This document shows, one piece after another, positions 45,058-52,996 of a stretch of 64,000 nucleotides of DNA. The DNA comes from Pseudovibrio japonicus. GTDB taxonomy: Bacteria; Pseudomonadota; Alphaproteobacteria; Rhizobiales; Stappiaceae. The position numbers and the translations under genes were made by a program. Under the pieces are notes generated by a model. It was not told the DNA's origin. It ran no database searches and saw nothing but the letters and a program-made list of their open reading frames with translations. Numbering within the stretch: the stretch's first letter is position 1; each line of letters begins with the position of its first letter. Where the stretch lies: NCBI RefSeq assembly GCF_014651595.1, contig NZ_BMXE01000005.1, positions 186,001 through 250,000 on the forward strand, given 5' to 3'.

Positions 45058-46056
45058 TTAATTCTTCTCCCGCTCTACCTCTGTGGTGAGCGTTTTCAGG
45101 AAGCGTTCAATCCGGCGCTGTTGCATGGATTGTGCCTCGGCCCATTCGCGCATCATTTTCTGCTCGGAGCGTACGTGTTGGACGAGGCCCTGAATGCCTT
45201 CTGCAAGTTTGCTCATGGCGGCGTTGGAGCTGTCGTCCGGCTCGGCGCCCTTTGCTTCCATGGACTTGCGAAGCTTATCCAGTGTGATGCGCAGGTCTGC
45301 TGCCATATCGGCGGATGTGCCGTTGCCCAGCTCGTCCGGATCGATATCGGTCAGGGTGGAGAGCCAGTCTTCCAGTTCCTGATAAAAGCGGTTTTGGGCT
45401 TGTCCTGCCTGCAGGTCGAGGAAGCCCAAAACGAGGGAGCCGGTCAGACCAAGCAACGAGGAGGAGAATGCAATGCCGAGGCCGGTCATCTGTGCGGTGA
45501 TGCCGGAAACCAGATCTTCAAAGAGCACGTTTGCATCGCCGCCTGCCGCGTTCAGCGTGCTGACGGTGGTTGCCACGGCGCTCACGGTTTGCATCAGGCC
45601 CCAGAAGGTACCTACAAGACCGAGGAAGATGAGCAAGCGCGTGAGGTAACGTGAGATCTCGCGGCTTTCATCCAAGCGCATGCCGATGGAATCAAGCATG
45701 GAGCGCATGGTGGTTGGCGAGATGCTCATGTCGCCTGCTTTGTTGCTCAGCAGGGTTGCCATGGGTGCAAGAAGTACCGGTGGGCGGCGGACCTCAAGGC
45801 GTGGATCGCCGAGGCGGAAGCCGTTTACCCATGAAACTTCTGGAAAAATTCGCAGGACCTGGCGGAAGGACAGTAAGATACCCAGTGTGGCGACGCCCAC
45901 GATCAGGCCGTTCAATGCCGGGTTTGCCATGAAGGCGGCTGTAATTTGCCCAATCAAGACGAAGGCGATGAAGCCCGCCAGGACTAGAAAAATAATCATG
46001 CGCCACAGGTAGACCTGTGGGCTCGACAGACTGTAGGGATCGTAGTCGCGTGCCAT
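45058..46056 (-). CDS. MotA/TolQ/ExbB-type proton channel protein
   Basis: This 332-residue membrane protein has helices at about residues 18-40 and 45-65, and a channel core with FLGLVGTFWGLMQTVSAV and GLGIAFSSSLLGLTGSLVLG, the MotA/TolQ/ExbB pattern. A long C-terminal cytoplasmic helix region has QSMQQRRIERFLKTL at its end. It comes 3 nt before the MotB/OmpA-like gene, so they form an operon and presumably a proton-driven stator. The force-receiving partner is unknown. Confidence 0.87.
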   Translation of the reverse strand: MARDYDPYSLSSPQVYLWRMIIFLVLAGFIAFVLIGQITAAFMANPALNGLIVGVATLGILLSFRQVLRIFPEVSWVNGFRLGDPRLEVRRPPVLLAPMATLLSNKAGDMSISPTTMRSMLDSIGMRLDESREISRYLTRLLIFLGLVGTFWGLMQTVSAVATTVSTLNAAGGDANVLFEDLVSGITAQMTGLGIAFSSSLLGLTGSLVLGFLDLQAGQAQNRFYQELEDWLSTLTDIDPDELGNGTSADMAADLRITLDKLRKSMEAKGAEPDDSSNAAMSKLAEGIQGLVQHVRSEQKMMREWAEAQSMQQRRIERFLKTLTTEVEREKN

Positions 46057-46474
46057 TATCCTGCATACATCTAAAGCAAAGCGGATTCCTTTGTCTGGCC
46101 AAGGCCATTCAACGCGGCGCCCACTTTATAGTGAATGATGTCTTTAGATAACGCGATTTTCGGCCAATAGGAAACCGCAAATCGCCGAGATCGCGTAAGA
46201 AACCCGTAAGTTTTTAAATAAGTCGCATTTTCGCGCCCCTGATGCCGTGTTTTGGACGGGATGTGGTCACGTTGGGGAAGCTCTGATTAGAATTGGGCTG
46301 CGGATGACTTGAGTTGCTCACCCCGAATATGATTGAACTTATGGCTAAAGCCTCGCGCTTTCTTATGTGATTGTTTTTTGTATTCTGTTGTATACAATTG
46401 TGGAGTGCCATCGAATTGGATGTCTATATGAGTGAACAGCGCTCCTTTGTACGAAAAGAGAGAAGACCGTAGCA
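46057..46474. other. Intergenic region upstream of the motor and RraA genes
   Basis: This 418-bp divergent promoter region holds the palindrome TTGTATACAA at 46388-46397 and no gene that I can support. Confidence 0.5.
46388..46397. promoter_or_regulatory. GntR-type operator candidate
   Basis: The perfect 10-bp palindrome TTGTATACAA lies 78 bp before the RraA-like gene and includes a possible -10 box, TATACA. GntR regulators of the FadR/VanR groups bind palindromes of this kind. No GntR gene is present in the window. Confidence 0.35.
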
Positions 46475-47116
46475 ATGAACGACTTGAGGACTTTTTCGGA
46501 ATTTTCGACCTGCAACTACGCGGATTTTCTATCGCCGACTGCATTTATGGATCGGGGAATCAATAATTTGTGGTCCGGTGGGCCAAGGCTGGTCGGTCCA
46601 GCGTTTACGGTGAAATGCGAGCCCGGTGATAATCTGATGATGCATGCTGCGATCTATGAGGCTCCGCGTGGTTCTGTTGTGGTTCTGGATGCAGGCGATG
46701 ATAAATTTGCGGTGGCGGGCGGCAACGTCTGTGCAGTTGCCAAGCAGCGGGGTATCGCGGGTTTTATTATTGATGGTGTCATTCGGGACATAGCTGAGAT
46801 TCGCGATATGGAATTTCCGGTTTATGCGCGCGGGGTGGTCCCTAAACCGGGCAAAAAAGCGAAACTTGGGGAGTTGGGTGGCTCAGTTACGTGCGGGGGC
46901 ATTACTGTTCAGACTGGTGACATTGTAGTTGCTGACGAAGATGGAGTTGTGATCATTGCGTGGGATGAGGCTGTTCGTGTTTTTGAGCAAACGCGGAAAA
47001 AAGTAGAGCAGGAGCGAAATCAGTCACTGGAGGAATGGCAAGGCACCCATTCGCGGAAAATTAGAGAATTAGTTTCTGAGCTTAGGGCTAGATCCCAGGC
47101 AGGCGCTTTGCTGTAA
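46475..47116 (+). CDS. RraA family protein (aldolase/decarboxylase-like)
   Basis: This 213-residue protein belongs to the RraA / HMG aldolase superfamily. The characteristic core is FIIDGVIRDIAEI, preceded by VVVLDAGDDKFAVAGG with the substrate-site glycines. Members are HMG/CHA aldolases, oxaloacetate decarboxylases or the RNase E inhibitor RraA; the long C-terminal helix and lack of local partner genes leave the role open. A GntR-type palindrome lies upstream. No nearby RNase E gene supports the RraA role. Confidence 0.82.
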   Translation: MNDLRTFSEFSTCNYADFLSPTAFMDRGINNLWSGGPRLVGPAFTVKCEPGDNLMMHAAIYEAPRGSVVVLDAGDDKFAVAGGNVCAVAKQRGIAGFIIDGVIRDIAEIRDMEFPVYARGVVPKPGKKAKLGELGGSVTCGGITVQTGDIVVADEDGVVIIAWDEAVRVFEQTRKKVEQERNQSLEEWQGTHSRKIRELVSELRARSQAGALL

Positions 47117-47245
47117 AACTTGGCTTCCCACCTTTACGCGATTGCTAGAGGTAAGCACGAAAACCTCCGATGATATTGAGCGGGAGTGTGGGAAGTTCGG
47201 CGAGGTCCGCATTAAATTGACTGCCACGGCTGGACCCCGCCACTG

Positions 47246-47274
47246 GTGTCATCCCGGCCACCGAGCCGGGACCC
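47246..47274 (+). repeat. REP-like palindromic repeat, copy 1
   Basis: This 29-bp element starts GTGTCATCCCGG and ends GCCGGGACCC, with an internal stem TCCCGG/CCGGGA. A second copy in the opposite direction lies 115 bp away. Elements of this shape are common between genes in Alphaproteobacteria. Confidence 0.75.
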
Positions 47275-47389
47275 ATGATGAGGTCTCGCAAATGGGAGTG
47301 TACGAATTAGGTGGGGGCGGGCGCGTTTCGGTTAAGCGTCTTCTCTTGGGGGATGCTTTTTAATATTGGATGATTGGGCGTGTGGCTCT

Positions 47390-47418
47390 GGGTCCCGGGT
47401 CTTCGCCCGGGATGACAC
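47390..47418 (-). repeat. REP-like palindromic repeat, copy 2 (inverted)
   Basis: Read on the minus strand, this 29-bp element begins GTGTCATCCCGG and ends CCCGGGACCC, matching copy 1 except for the loop. The two copies face each other about 115 bp apart. Confidence 0.75.
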
Positions 47419-47617
47419 TCGGGGGGAGGAGCGTGTGCTGGCGGGGTCCCAACAGCGTTGTGCTTGGGGCGTTGTCGATGGTTGTTGGGCTTCAGCGGTT
47501 GCGGCACACACCAATGCCATCCCAGCCAATGAACCGGAATTTATGATGAAATCCCTGAAATGATGATGGTGTGTTTGGGTGATTGTGGGAGCTTGTTGGG
47601 CTGGTCACACTGCTCTC

Positions 47618-47905
47618 ATGTTTTACTTCATGTATATTTTGGCGAGTAAGCCGCGGGGGACGCTTTATACTGGCGTGACGAATGATCTTGCGCGGCGGGT
47701 TTATGAGCATAAGAACAAGATTGGGTGCCGGTTTACAGCGCAATACGGTATCTCCAAGCTGGTTTATTTTGAGGAGTTCAGAGACATAAATGATGCGATC
47801 CGTCGGGAAAAGCAGGTGAAACGGTGGCGGCGGGATTGGAAGATTGATGCGATCGAAGGCTTTAATCCGAAGTGGGATGATTTGTATCTGCGGTTTAATC
47901 ACTGA
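47618..47905 (+). CDS. GIY-YIG nuclease domain protein (UPF0213-like)
   Basis: This 95-residue single-domain GIY-YIG protein starts MFYFMYILASKPRGTLYTG, where YIL and YTG take the place of GIY and YIG. The catalytic arginine sits in DLARRVYEHK and the metal-binding glutamate in AIRREKQVKRW. It should be a small endonuclease; the cellular target of the family is unknown. No ribosome binding site is obvious. It lies just after a pair of REP-like repeats. Confidence 0.85.
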   Translation: MFYFMYILASKPRGTLYTGVTNDLARRVYEHKNKIGCRFTAQYGISKLVYFEEFRDINDAIRREKQVKRWRRDWKIDAIEGFNPKWDDLYLRFNH

Positions 47906-47966
47906 GTGTACCTATGATGAATAGGTGAGTGGCTTTCAGTAATAACCTCGTTGCTGTGTATAGGCG

Positions 47967-48776
47967 TTACCTGTGGGTGGGGATGATGTCGAAGAGGTCC
48001 CAGTCGTCGGTGGTGGCGGTGATGAACTTCATGTCGCTGCCTTCCAGAACGGCGCAGGTGAGGCGGCCGGAGGCGTAGGCTTCGGTGTCAACGTCCATCC
48101 GGTTGGTACGGCGGTCGATGTGTTCGACAGGGGTGTGGCCGTGGACGACGAAGACGCCGAAGTCCTCCTCGTAATTGAGGAAGGGGCCGCGGATCCACAT
48201 GAGCTCTTCAGGGTCTTGCTCTTTCAGCGGGACCTCGGGGCGGATGCCGGCGTGGACGAAGAGGTAGTCACCGCATCTGTATTGGAGTTGCAGGGATCTG
48301 AAGAAATCTTCGTGGGTCTTGGGCAGGTTGTCCCAGAAGAGGGCCAGAACGCTTTCTGCATCAGAAGCGCCGAGGAGTTCGTGTTCGGAAAGGCCGTAGG
48401 ACAGCAGGGTTTCGAAGCCTCCCAGATCTTCCTAATGGTAGAATGTTGGTGGGTTTACCAGAAACTTCAGTAATGTGGCTTCGTGATTGCCTTTCAGGCA
48501 GATTTGCCGTGGGCTACGCTGGTGGTGATTGAGGAGGAACTCAATGACATTTCTGCTGTCCGGACCGCGGTCAATATAGTCGCCGAGGAAGATTGAAACG
48601 GGGTCCGCTACGGGCCGGTTGGCTAAATCGCTTTCTATGGCTTTGCTCATGACTTCCAGCAGGTCGTATCGGCCATGAATGTCCCCAGTTGCGTAAATAC
48701 GGGTCCCTTCTGGCAGAGTTGGATAGGGGTTTTGCCTGGTGTTCACGTTGCAAATACCTGTCTGTTGCGCGGTCAT
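47967..48776 (-). pseudogene. Metallophosphoesterase broken by one in-frame TAG
   Basis: This gene would encode about 269 residues of a PPP-type serine/threonine protein phosphatase or Ap4A hydrolase-like enzyme. Motifs in order are GDIHGRYD, GDYIDRGP and KGNHE, then, beyond the break, VHAGIRPE and VHGHTPVEH. The first half ends FLVNPPTFYH at the TAG (48432-48434) and the same frame resumes with EDLGGFETLLSYG. Relatives, as recalled, have Trp at this place, so a TGG to TAG change is likely. The upstream piece alone lacks the last two metal-binding histidines. Read-through is possible but unproven. Confidence 0.82.
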
Positions 48777-48886
48777 TGGTGGGATCAATCTACTTTAAGA
48801 AAACGAATGAGGCGCAAACTGACAGGCTCAATTTGTTGGTTTTGCGGGTGGTTAGGATTGGGTTGGTTGGGATTGGTCGGATAAAA

Positions 48887-48904
48887 TAGTTCGATATCGT
48901 ACTT
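48887..48904. promoter_or_regulatory. Operator 1 of the nitroreductase/MarR operon
   Basis: An 18-bp near-palindrome, TAGTTCGATATCGTACTT, is centred on GATATC and touches the likely -35 box. It is a close match to a second copy exactly 42 bp downstream. Confidence 0.7.
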
Positions 48905-48932
48905 GTCTTATGTGAGTGCATGTGTTTATAGT
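48903..48932 (+). promoter_or_regulatory. Likely sigma-70 promoter
   Basis: TTGTCT at 48903-48908 and TATAGT at 48927-48932 are separated by 18 bp. The two operators overlap the boxes on each side. Confidence 0.5.
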
Positions 48933-48946
48933 GCGATATCGTACTA
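48929..48946. promoter_or_regulatory. Operator 2 of the nitroreductase/MarR operon
   Basis: An 18-bp near-palindrome, TAGTGCGATATCGTACTA, has one mismatch and covers the likely -10 box and start site. Its centre lies 42 bp from the first copy, about four helical turns. Confidence 0.7.
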
Positions 48947-48960
48947 AATGGAGTTGAACG

Positions 48961-50067
48961 ATGAACCTTTCCAGACGCAAGATGATTGGCCTTATGGGTG
49001 GTGGTGTGGTTGTGGCGGCGACTGCCTCTGCTGGTGGATTTTTGGCAACTCGCCGTCCAACGCGGGCGCTGGCTCCTTGGGCCGATGCGGGGGCCTACAC
49101 TGAGCCGCGGATGAAGGCGCTATCCTACGCATTGCTTGCGCCCAACCCTCACAACCGTCAGCCATGGGTGGCAGAGCTGCGCGGCAGTGAGATGCTGGTC
49201 ATACACCGCGACAAAACACTCAACCTGCCAGCGACTGATCCGTATGATCGTCAGCTAACCGTTGGCATGGGGTGTTTTCTGGAGCTTTTGCGCATGGCGG
49301 CGGCGGAAGATGGATATGATTTGCAGACGGAGTTGTTTCCACTGGGAGAAGATGGGCCAGTTGCAACAGCTTACTTTGCGAAGGGGGGCACCCCCGATCC
49401 GCTGTTCGCGCATGTTTTTGAACGGCATACCAACCGCAAGGCTTATGAGGATGTGCCTGTATCAGCAGAGGCGCAGGCGGTCTTGGCTAATTATGCCACG
49501 ATCAAAAGCGAAAAAGCGGAGGTCGCAGCACTGCGGGCGCTAACATGGGCCGCTATGGATGTTGAACTAACAACGCAACATGTGTGGATGGAAAGCGTTG
49601 ATTTGATGCGGTTTGGCAAAGCCGAGATTGAAGCGAATCCAGATGGCATATCGCTGAGTGGTCCATTTTTGGAAAGCCTGATGCAGGTTGGCATGTTGAG
49701 CCGCGAGGATCAGGCTGATCAGACCAGTTCAAGCTTCAAGCAGGGACGGGACTTAATCAGGAATGAGATGAACGCAACACCGGCCTATGCTGTGATCACC
49801 AGTCCGGGGAACTCGCGGGTCGACCAGATTAGAGCGGGCTACGAATGGATCAGGCTGCAGCTTGCGGCAACGCGGTTGGGCCTTTCCATGCAGCCGGTTA
49901 GTCAGGCGTTGCAGGAGTATCCTGAAATGGCAGAGCATTATTCTGCGGTGCATGAAATGCTCGCAGGTCCGGGTGAGACTGTTCAAATGCTTGCACGGTT
50001 GGGCTATGGTCCCCAAATTGATCCCAGCCCGCGCTGGCCTTTGGAAACACGAGTGACGAATGCCTGA
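48961..50067 (+). CDS. Tat-exported nitroreductase-like (Acg family) protein
   Basis: This 368-residue protein of the nitroreductase superfamily resembles the Acg group of FMN proteins. It has a twin-arginine signal at the N-terminus: SRRKMIGLMGGG, then a hydrophobic stretch and ASAGG. This suggests export with the flavin already bound. The core has LLAPNPHNRQPWVAEL and FERHTNRKAYEDVPV; the end shows LAATRLGLSMQPVSQAL. GGAG lies 7 nt before the ATG. The MarR gene downstream overlaps it by 8 nt, and two operators lie upstream, so the operon is probably repressed by that MarR protein. Confidence 0.85.
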   Translation: MNLSRRKMIGLMGGGVVVAATASAGGFLATRRPTRALAPWADAGAYTEPRMKALSYALLAPNPHNRQPWVAELRGSEMLVIHRDKTLNLPATDPYDRQLTVGMGCFLELLRMAAAEDGYDLQTELFPLGEDGPVATAYFAKGGTPDPLFAHVFERHTNRKAYEDVPVSAEAQAVLANYATIKSEKAEVAALRALTWAAMDVELTTQHVWMESVDLMRFGKAEIEANPDGISLSGPFLESLMQVGMLSREDQADQTSSSFKQGRDLIRNEMNATPAYAVITSPGNSRVDQIRAGYEWIRLQLAATRLGLSMQPVSQALQEYPEMAEHYSAVHEMLAGPGETVQMLARLGYGPQIDPSPRWPLETRVTNA

Positions 50068-50527
50068 TGATACTCTCTCCCACGACCTGACACCTTATTT
50101 TTCCATGTTCGTTGAGGTGGGGATTATCAACCAGATTGGCTCGGCGTTTTTGGAAGCGCGGCTGCCAAAGGGCCTTCTGGTTTCGCATTTCGGAGTGACC
50201 AGTCACTTGAGCCGTGGGTTTGATGGTGCCACGCCGTTGGAGCTGGCTCGGGCGTTTCAGGTGGCAAAAACGACTATGACGCACACGCTTGGTGGGTTGG
50301 AGAAGCACGGCTTTGTGGAGCTGCGCCCCAACCCGGATGACGGACGGTCTAAGCGGGTGTGGTTGACACCGGCGGGGCGTGAGTTTCGCGATGATGCTGT
50401 GCGGCAGTTGGAACCGCTGTTCCAAAAAATTGCCGAGCGATTTCCGCCTGATCAAGTATCTGCGTTTCTGCCAGGGGTGAGTGAGTTTCGTGCTGTGATT
50501 GACCAGCTACGGGATGAGGAGAAGTAG
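50060..50527 (+). CDS. MarR family transcriptional regulator
   Basis: This 155-residue winged-helix regulator has the MarR core: LELARAFQVAKTTMTHTLGGLEKHGFVELRPNPDDGRSKRVWLT. These are the recognition helix and wing (given here as a motif region, residues about 58-100). It overlaps the nitroreductase gene by 8 nt. The two palindromes at the operon promoter fit a MarR dimer, so self-repression is likely. The signal molecule is unknown. Confidence 0.9.
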   Translation: MPDDTLSHDLTPYFSMFVEVGIINQIGSAFLEARLPKGLLVSHFGVTSHLSRGFDGATPLELARAFQVAKTTMTHTLGGLEKHGFVELRPNPDDGRSKRVWLTPAGREFRDDAVRQLEPLFQKIAERFPPDQVSAFLPGVSEFRAVIDQLRDEEK

Positions 50528-50541
50528 CAGCACGTGCTGCT
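50526..50541. repeat. 16-bp perfect palindrome at the end of the MarR gene
   Basis: AGCAGCACGTGCTGCT includes the MarR stop codon region and lies between convergent genes. It could be a weak terminator hairpin; there is no T-run. Confidence 0.5.
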
Positions 50542-50550
50542 CTCCCTATC

Positions 50551-51064
50551 TTAAGATGTTGCCCCGGTTGTTTGCAGCAGATTGAGGCACAGTCCGGTGA
50601 GGTAAAGACCCAGCCCGAATGATAGATGGGCGATCAGGCTTCTTATTCTGGCGATCTTTGGGGCAGGCGTTTTGGCGGCGGCTATGCCAAAGCCAAAGGC
50701 AGGCTGCATAAGGAAGAAGGGGATGGCGAGGGAGAGCACACCAATCATTAGCGGCATCTGGATGGTTGGGTTTTGTAGCCAGACCGGTCCGGCCACCGCA
50801 AGCAGAATGAATGCAAACGCAACACCGATGGCGTAATGGCCAACCCAGCCGAGGGAGCGTTCAAAAGGTTGCGACGGGCTTTGCATCATGTTCTGGTGGT
50901 TGGAATTGCCCGAGAGGTATGCACAGCAGCCAGCGGCCAACCAAGCGATAATCCAGAGATGGGATTGAGAAGTAGCGTAGGCGCACCCAGGCGACCAGAT
51001 CCATGAAAATTGTAGCGCCGATGCCAAGCAGAAGAGCGTTGAGGAGAAGAGTTGTGGTGAGCAC
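50551..51064 (-). pseudogene. DUF2938 membrane protein with a frameshift
   Basis: The gene starts at GTG 51064 (AAGG 7 nt upstream) and reads TTLLLNALLLGIGATIFMDL, then SIPSLDYRLVGRWL, both DUF2938 patterns. It stops at TGA 50861-50863. The next frame resumes without a gap: FERSLGWVGHYAIG, then FLMQPAFGFGIAAAKTPAP to the end. Removing one T from the coding TTTT run (plus-strand AAAA at 50863-50866) joins both parts into a full-length protein of 170 residues with four helices. The function of DUF2938 is unknown. It may be inactive, or the base may be a sequencing error. Confidence 0.82.
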
Positions 51065-51273
51065 GGGTTTGCCTTTCCTGATTAGGTTTTGGCGGCTACC
51101 GTGCCACTTCAAGTCGACTTGAGGTCAAGGGATCAGTATTGAAATTTAATGGATAACTTTTTTCGAAGTTTGGGTCTCACGCGGTGATGGCGGACGCGTT
51201 CATTTGGCGAGTATATGGGCGCGTGCAGGGAGGCTTTGAAACGGTTGGTGGTCCGCTGGTGCTGGCAATGTAG

Positions 51274-51894
51274 TTAGTTGATGCGCAGCAGGCGTTTTAA
51301 CTTTGTCTGGAGGCCGCCGCGTTTTTCCTTTCGGGCCAGTTCTTCCTCTGAGATCAGGAATGTGGTTTGCACCACATAGCGTTCGCCCTTGTAGGAGGGG
51401 TGACCGTGCCAGCTGGATTCTGAGCGTTTGAAGGCGAATACGTTGCCGGCGAGGGGGGCGACTTCCTCTGCGTAGTCGTCCATGTCTGTTTTGCCGTTAA
51501 GGGCGCGGATAGCGCCGCCTTCTGCATTGTCCCAGTCATCGTTCAGGTAGATCAGCATTGTGCAGATCTTGGACTTGGAATCGTTGTGAATGCGGCCATC
51601 GCCGTGTTTGGAGAGGCGGCGGACGGTGATCATGCGGGGCTTATCCATCAGGTCCAGACCCAGCTTTTCTGAAAGGATTTCGGCAAGCTCCGGCTTTTGC
51701 AGGTCGTCAATCAGTCGCTTGAAGGCGCCGGTTGCTTCCAGCTTGGACAGGGGGAGGTATCCAGTCTGTTTGATCTTGGGGTAATCCCTGCGCACATCGG
51801 CGGCTTGCTCTTTGGTGATCACATTTTCGCTGACGATATATTGGTAGGGACTGGTGCGGGTGCTAGAGGCCCTGAGAGCATCGAAATTGATCAT
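51274..51894 (-). CDS. 2OG-Fe(II) dioxygenase-like protein
   Basis: This 206-residue protein is related to prolyl 4-hydroxylase-type enzymes that use iron and 2-oxoglutarate. The first iron ligands are in RIHNDSK (H-x-D), the second histidine in SWHGHPSY, and the 2-oxoglutarate arginine in GERYVVQTTF. The substrate is unknown. The ATG at 51894 has GGGGAAG at good spacing. It shares no operon with its neighbours. Confidence 0.85.
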   Translation of the reverse strand: MINFDALRASSTRTSPYQYIVSENVITKEQAADVRRDYPKIKQTGYLPLSKLEATGAFKRLIDDLQKPELAEILSEKLGLDLMDKPRMITVRRLSKHGDGRIHNDSKSKICTMLIYLNDDWDNAEGGAIRALNGKTDMDDYAEEVAPLAGNVFAFKRSESSWHGHPSYKGERYVVQTTFLISEEELARKEKRGGLQTKLKRLLRIN

Positions 51895-52048
51895 GTTCTG
51901 ACTTCCCCGAAAACGTGCCTGCCAAGATGGTAGAAAATAGGAGTGCAAGCTGTAACACGTGGTCGGAGTGCCGAAAATTGTCAGTTCTTGGTGCAGAAAA
52001 ATAGCGTTTGAGTTTTAGAGGAAGACCGGCTGAGGGCGTGCCGCCAAC

Positions 52049-52088
52049 AAAAAAGCAGCTTGCCGGGATGTCCGGTGCAAGCCGCTTT
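52049..52088 (-). terminator. Terminator of the efp-suhB operon
   Basis: On the minus strand the 11-nt arms AAGCGGCTTGC and GCAAGCTGCTT (one G-U) are followed by T residues, some 45 nt after the suhB stop. Confidence 0.9.
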
Positions 52089-52133
52089 TCAAGATTCTTG
52101 GGTGCTGGGCCTGATGGCTCAGCTAGTCAGCAC

Positions 52134-52928
52134 TTATGCTTTGGCTTTTGCCAGAAGTTCACGCAGCTGAAGGTGGGTGAACTCGTTGCCTGCAATGATG
52201 GTGCGGGATTCGAACATGTTGTCCTTGCCGTTGGCGTCGGAGACAAAACCACCAGCTTCACGAACCAGCAGAATGCCTGCTGCCATGTCCCATGCATGCA
52301 GACCGTTTTCCCAGAATGCATCGAGGCGGCCAGAAGCAACCCATGCCAGATCCAGTGCTGCTGCACCAGCGCGGCGGATACCTGCAACTTCGCCCATGAC
52401 GTGGCGGATTTCCTTCAGGGCGCGGCCATGGTCGCCAACACCGATGAATGGAATGCCGGTGCCGATGAGGCAGTCAGTCAGGTCTTTACGCGCAGCGACG
52501 CGGAGGCGGCGGTCATTACAGAATGCGCCGGAGCCTTTTTCTGCGGTGTACAGCTCGTCCATGATTGGGTTGTAGATCACGGATGCTACGATCTGACCTG
52601 CGCGTTCCAGAGCGATGGAGACACCAAAGATCGGAATACCGTGGAGGAAGTTTGTGGTTCCGTCGAGCGGGTCAATGATCCAGCGGTGCTGGCCATCTGT
52701 GCCTTCGATTTCGCCGGCTTCTTCCATCAGCAGGCCGTAGGTCGGGCGTGCTTTTTGAAGTTCTTCACGAACGATTTTTTCTGCTTTGTGATCTGCCTGG
52801 GAGACAAAGTCACCTGGGCCCTTGCGGGATACTTGCAGGTTTTCGATTTCGCCGAAGTCCCGTGCCAGAGAGCGACCAGCTTTAGTCGCAGCCTGGACCA
52901 TTACGTTAAGTAGGGCCGTACGTGCCAT
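52134..52928 (-). CDS. suhB: Inositol monophosphatase family protein SuhB
   Basis: This 264-residue lithium-sensitive phosphatase family protein removes phosphate from inositol 1-phosphate and similar compounds; SuhB also joins ribosomal RNA antitermination complexes in E. coli. Metal-site motifs are LLMEEAG, WIIDPLDGTTNFLHG and AWDMAAG. It lies about 70 nt after efp on the same strand, with a hairpin between them, and a terminator follows. Confidence 0.93.
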   Translation of the reverse strand: MARTALLNVMVQAATKAGRSLARDFGEIENLQVSRKGPGDFVSQADHKAEKIVREELQKARPTYGLLMEEAGEIEGTDGQHRWIIDPLDGTTNFLHGIPIFGVSIALERAGQIVASVIYNPIMDELYTAEKGSGAFCNDRRLRVAARKDLTDCLIGTGIPFIGVGDHGRALKEIRHVMGEVAGIRRAGAAALDLAWVASGRLDAFWENGLHAWDMAAGILLVREAGGFVSDANGKDNMFESRTIIAGNEFTHLQLRELLAKAKA

Positions 52929-52957
52929 TTTAGATTCACCGTTCCTGAATGGGAAAC

Positions 52958-52978
52958 GAGGCAGCCGTACGCTGCCTC
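52958..52978 (-). terminator. Hairpin between efp and suhB
   Basis: The 8-bp perfect stem GAGGCAGC with GCTGCCTC has a 5-nt loop and no real T-run. It probably tunes the efp-to-suhB ratio or stabilises the efp mRNA. Confidence 0.5.
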
Positions 52979-52996
52979 ATCATTATTGTTTTTGAC

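Noticed and set aside
44020-46056. Zorya-type antiphage defence system
   Set aside because: Only ZorA/ZorB-like architecture is present. No ZorC, ZorD or ZorE gene is near, and the flanking genes are ordinary. A housekeeping envelope motor is more likely.
47492-47902. 136-codon open frame on the minus strand
   Set aside because: It is antisense to the GIY-YIG gene, whose product has clear catalytic residues.
48432-48434. TAG read as pyrrolysine
   Set aside because: No sign of a pyrrolysine system, and the organism type makes it very unlikely; a Trp-to-stop change is simpler.
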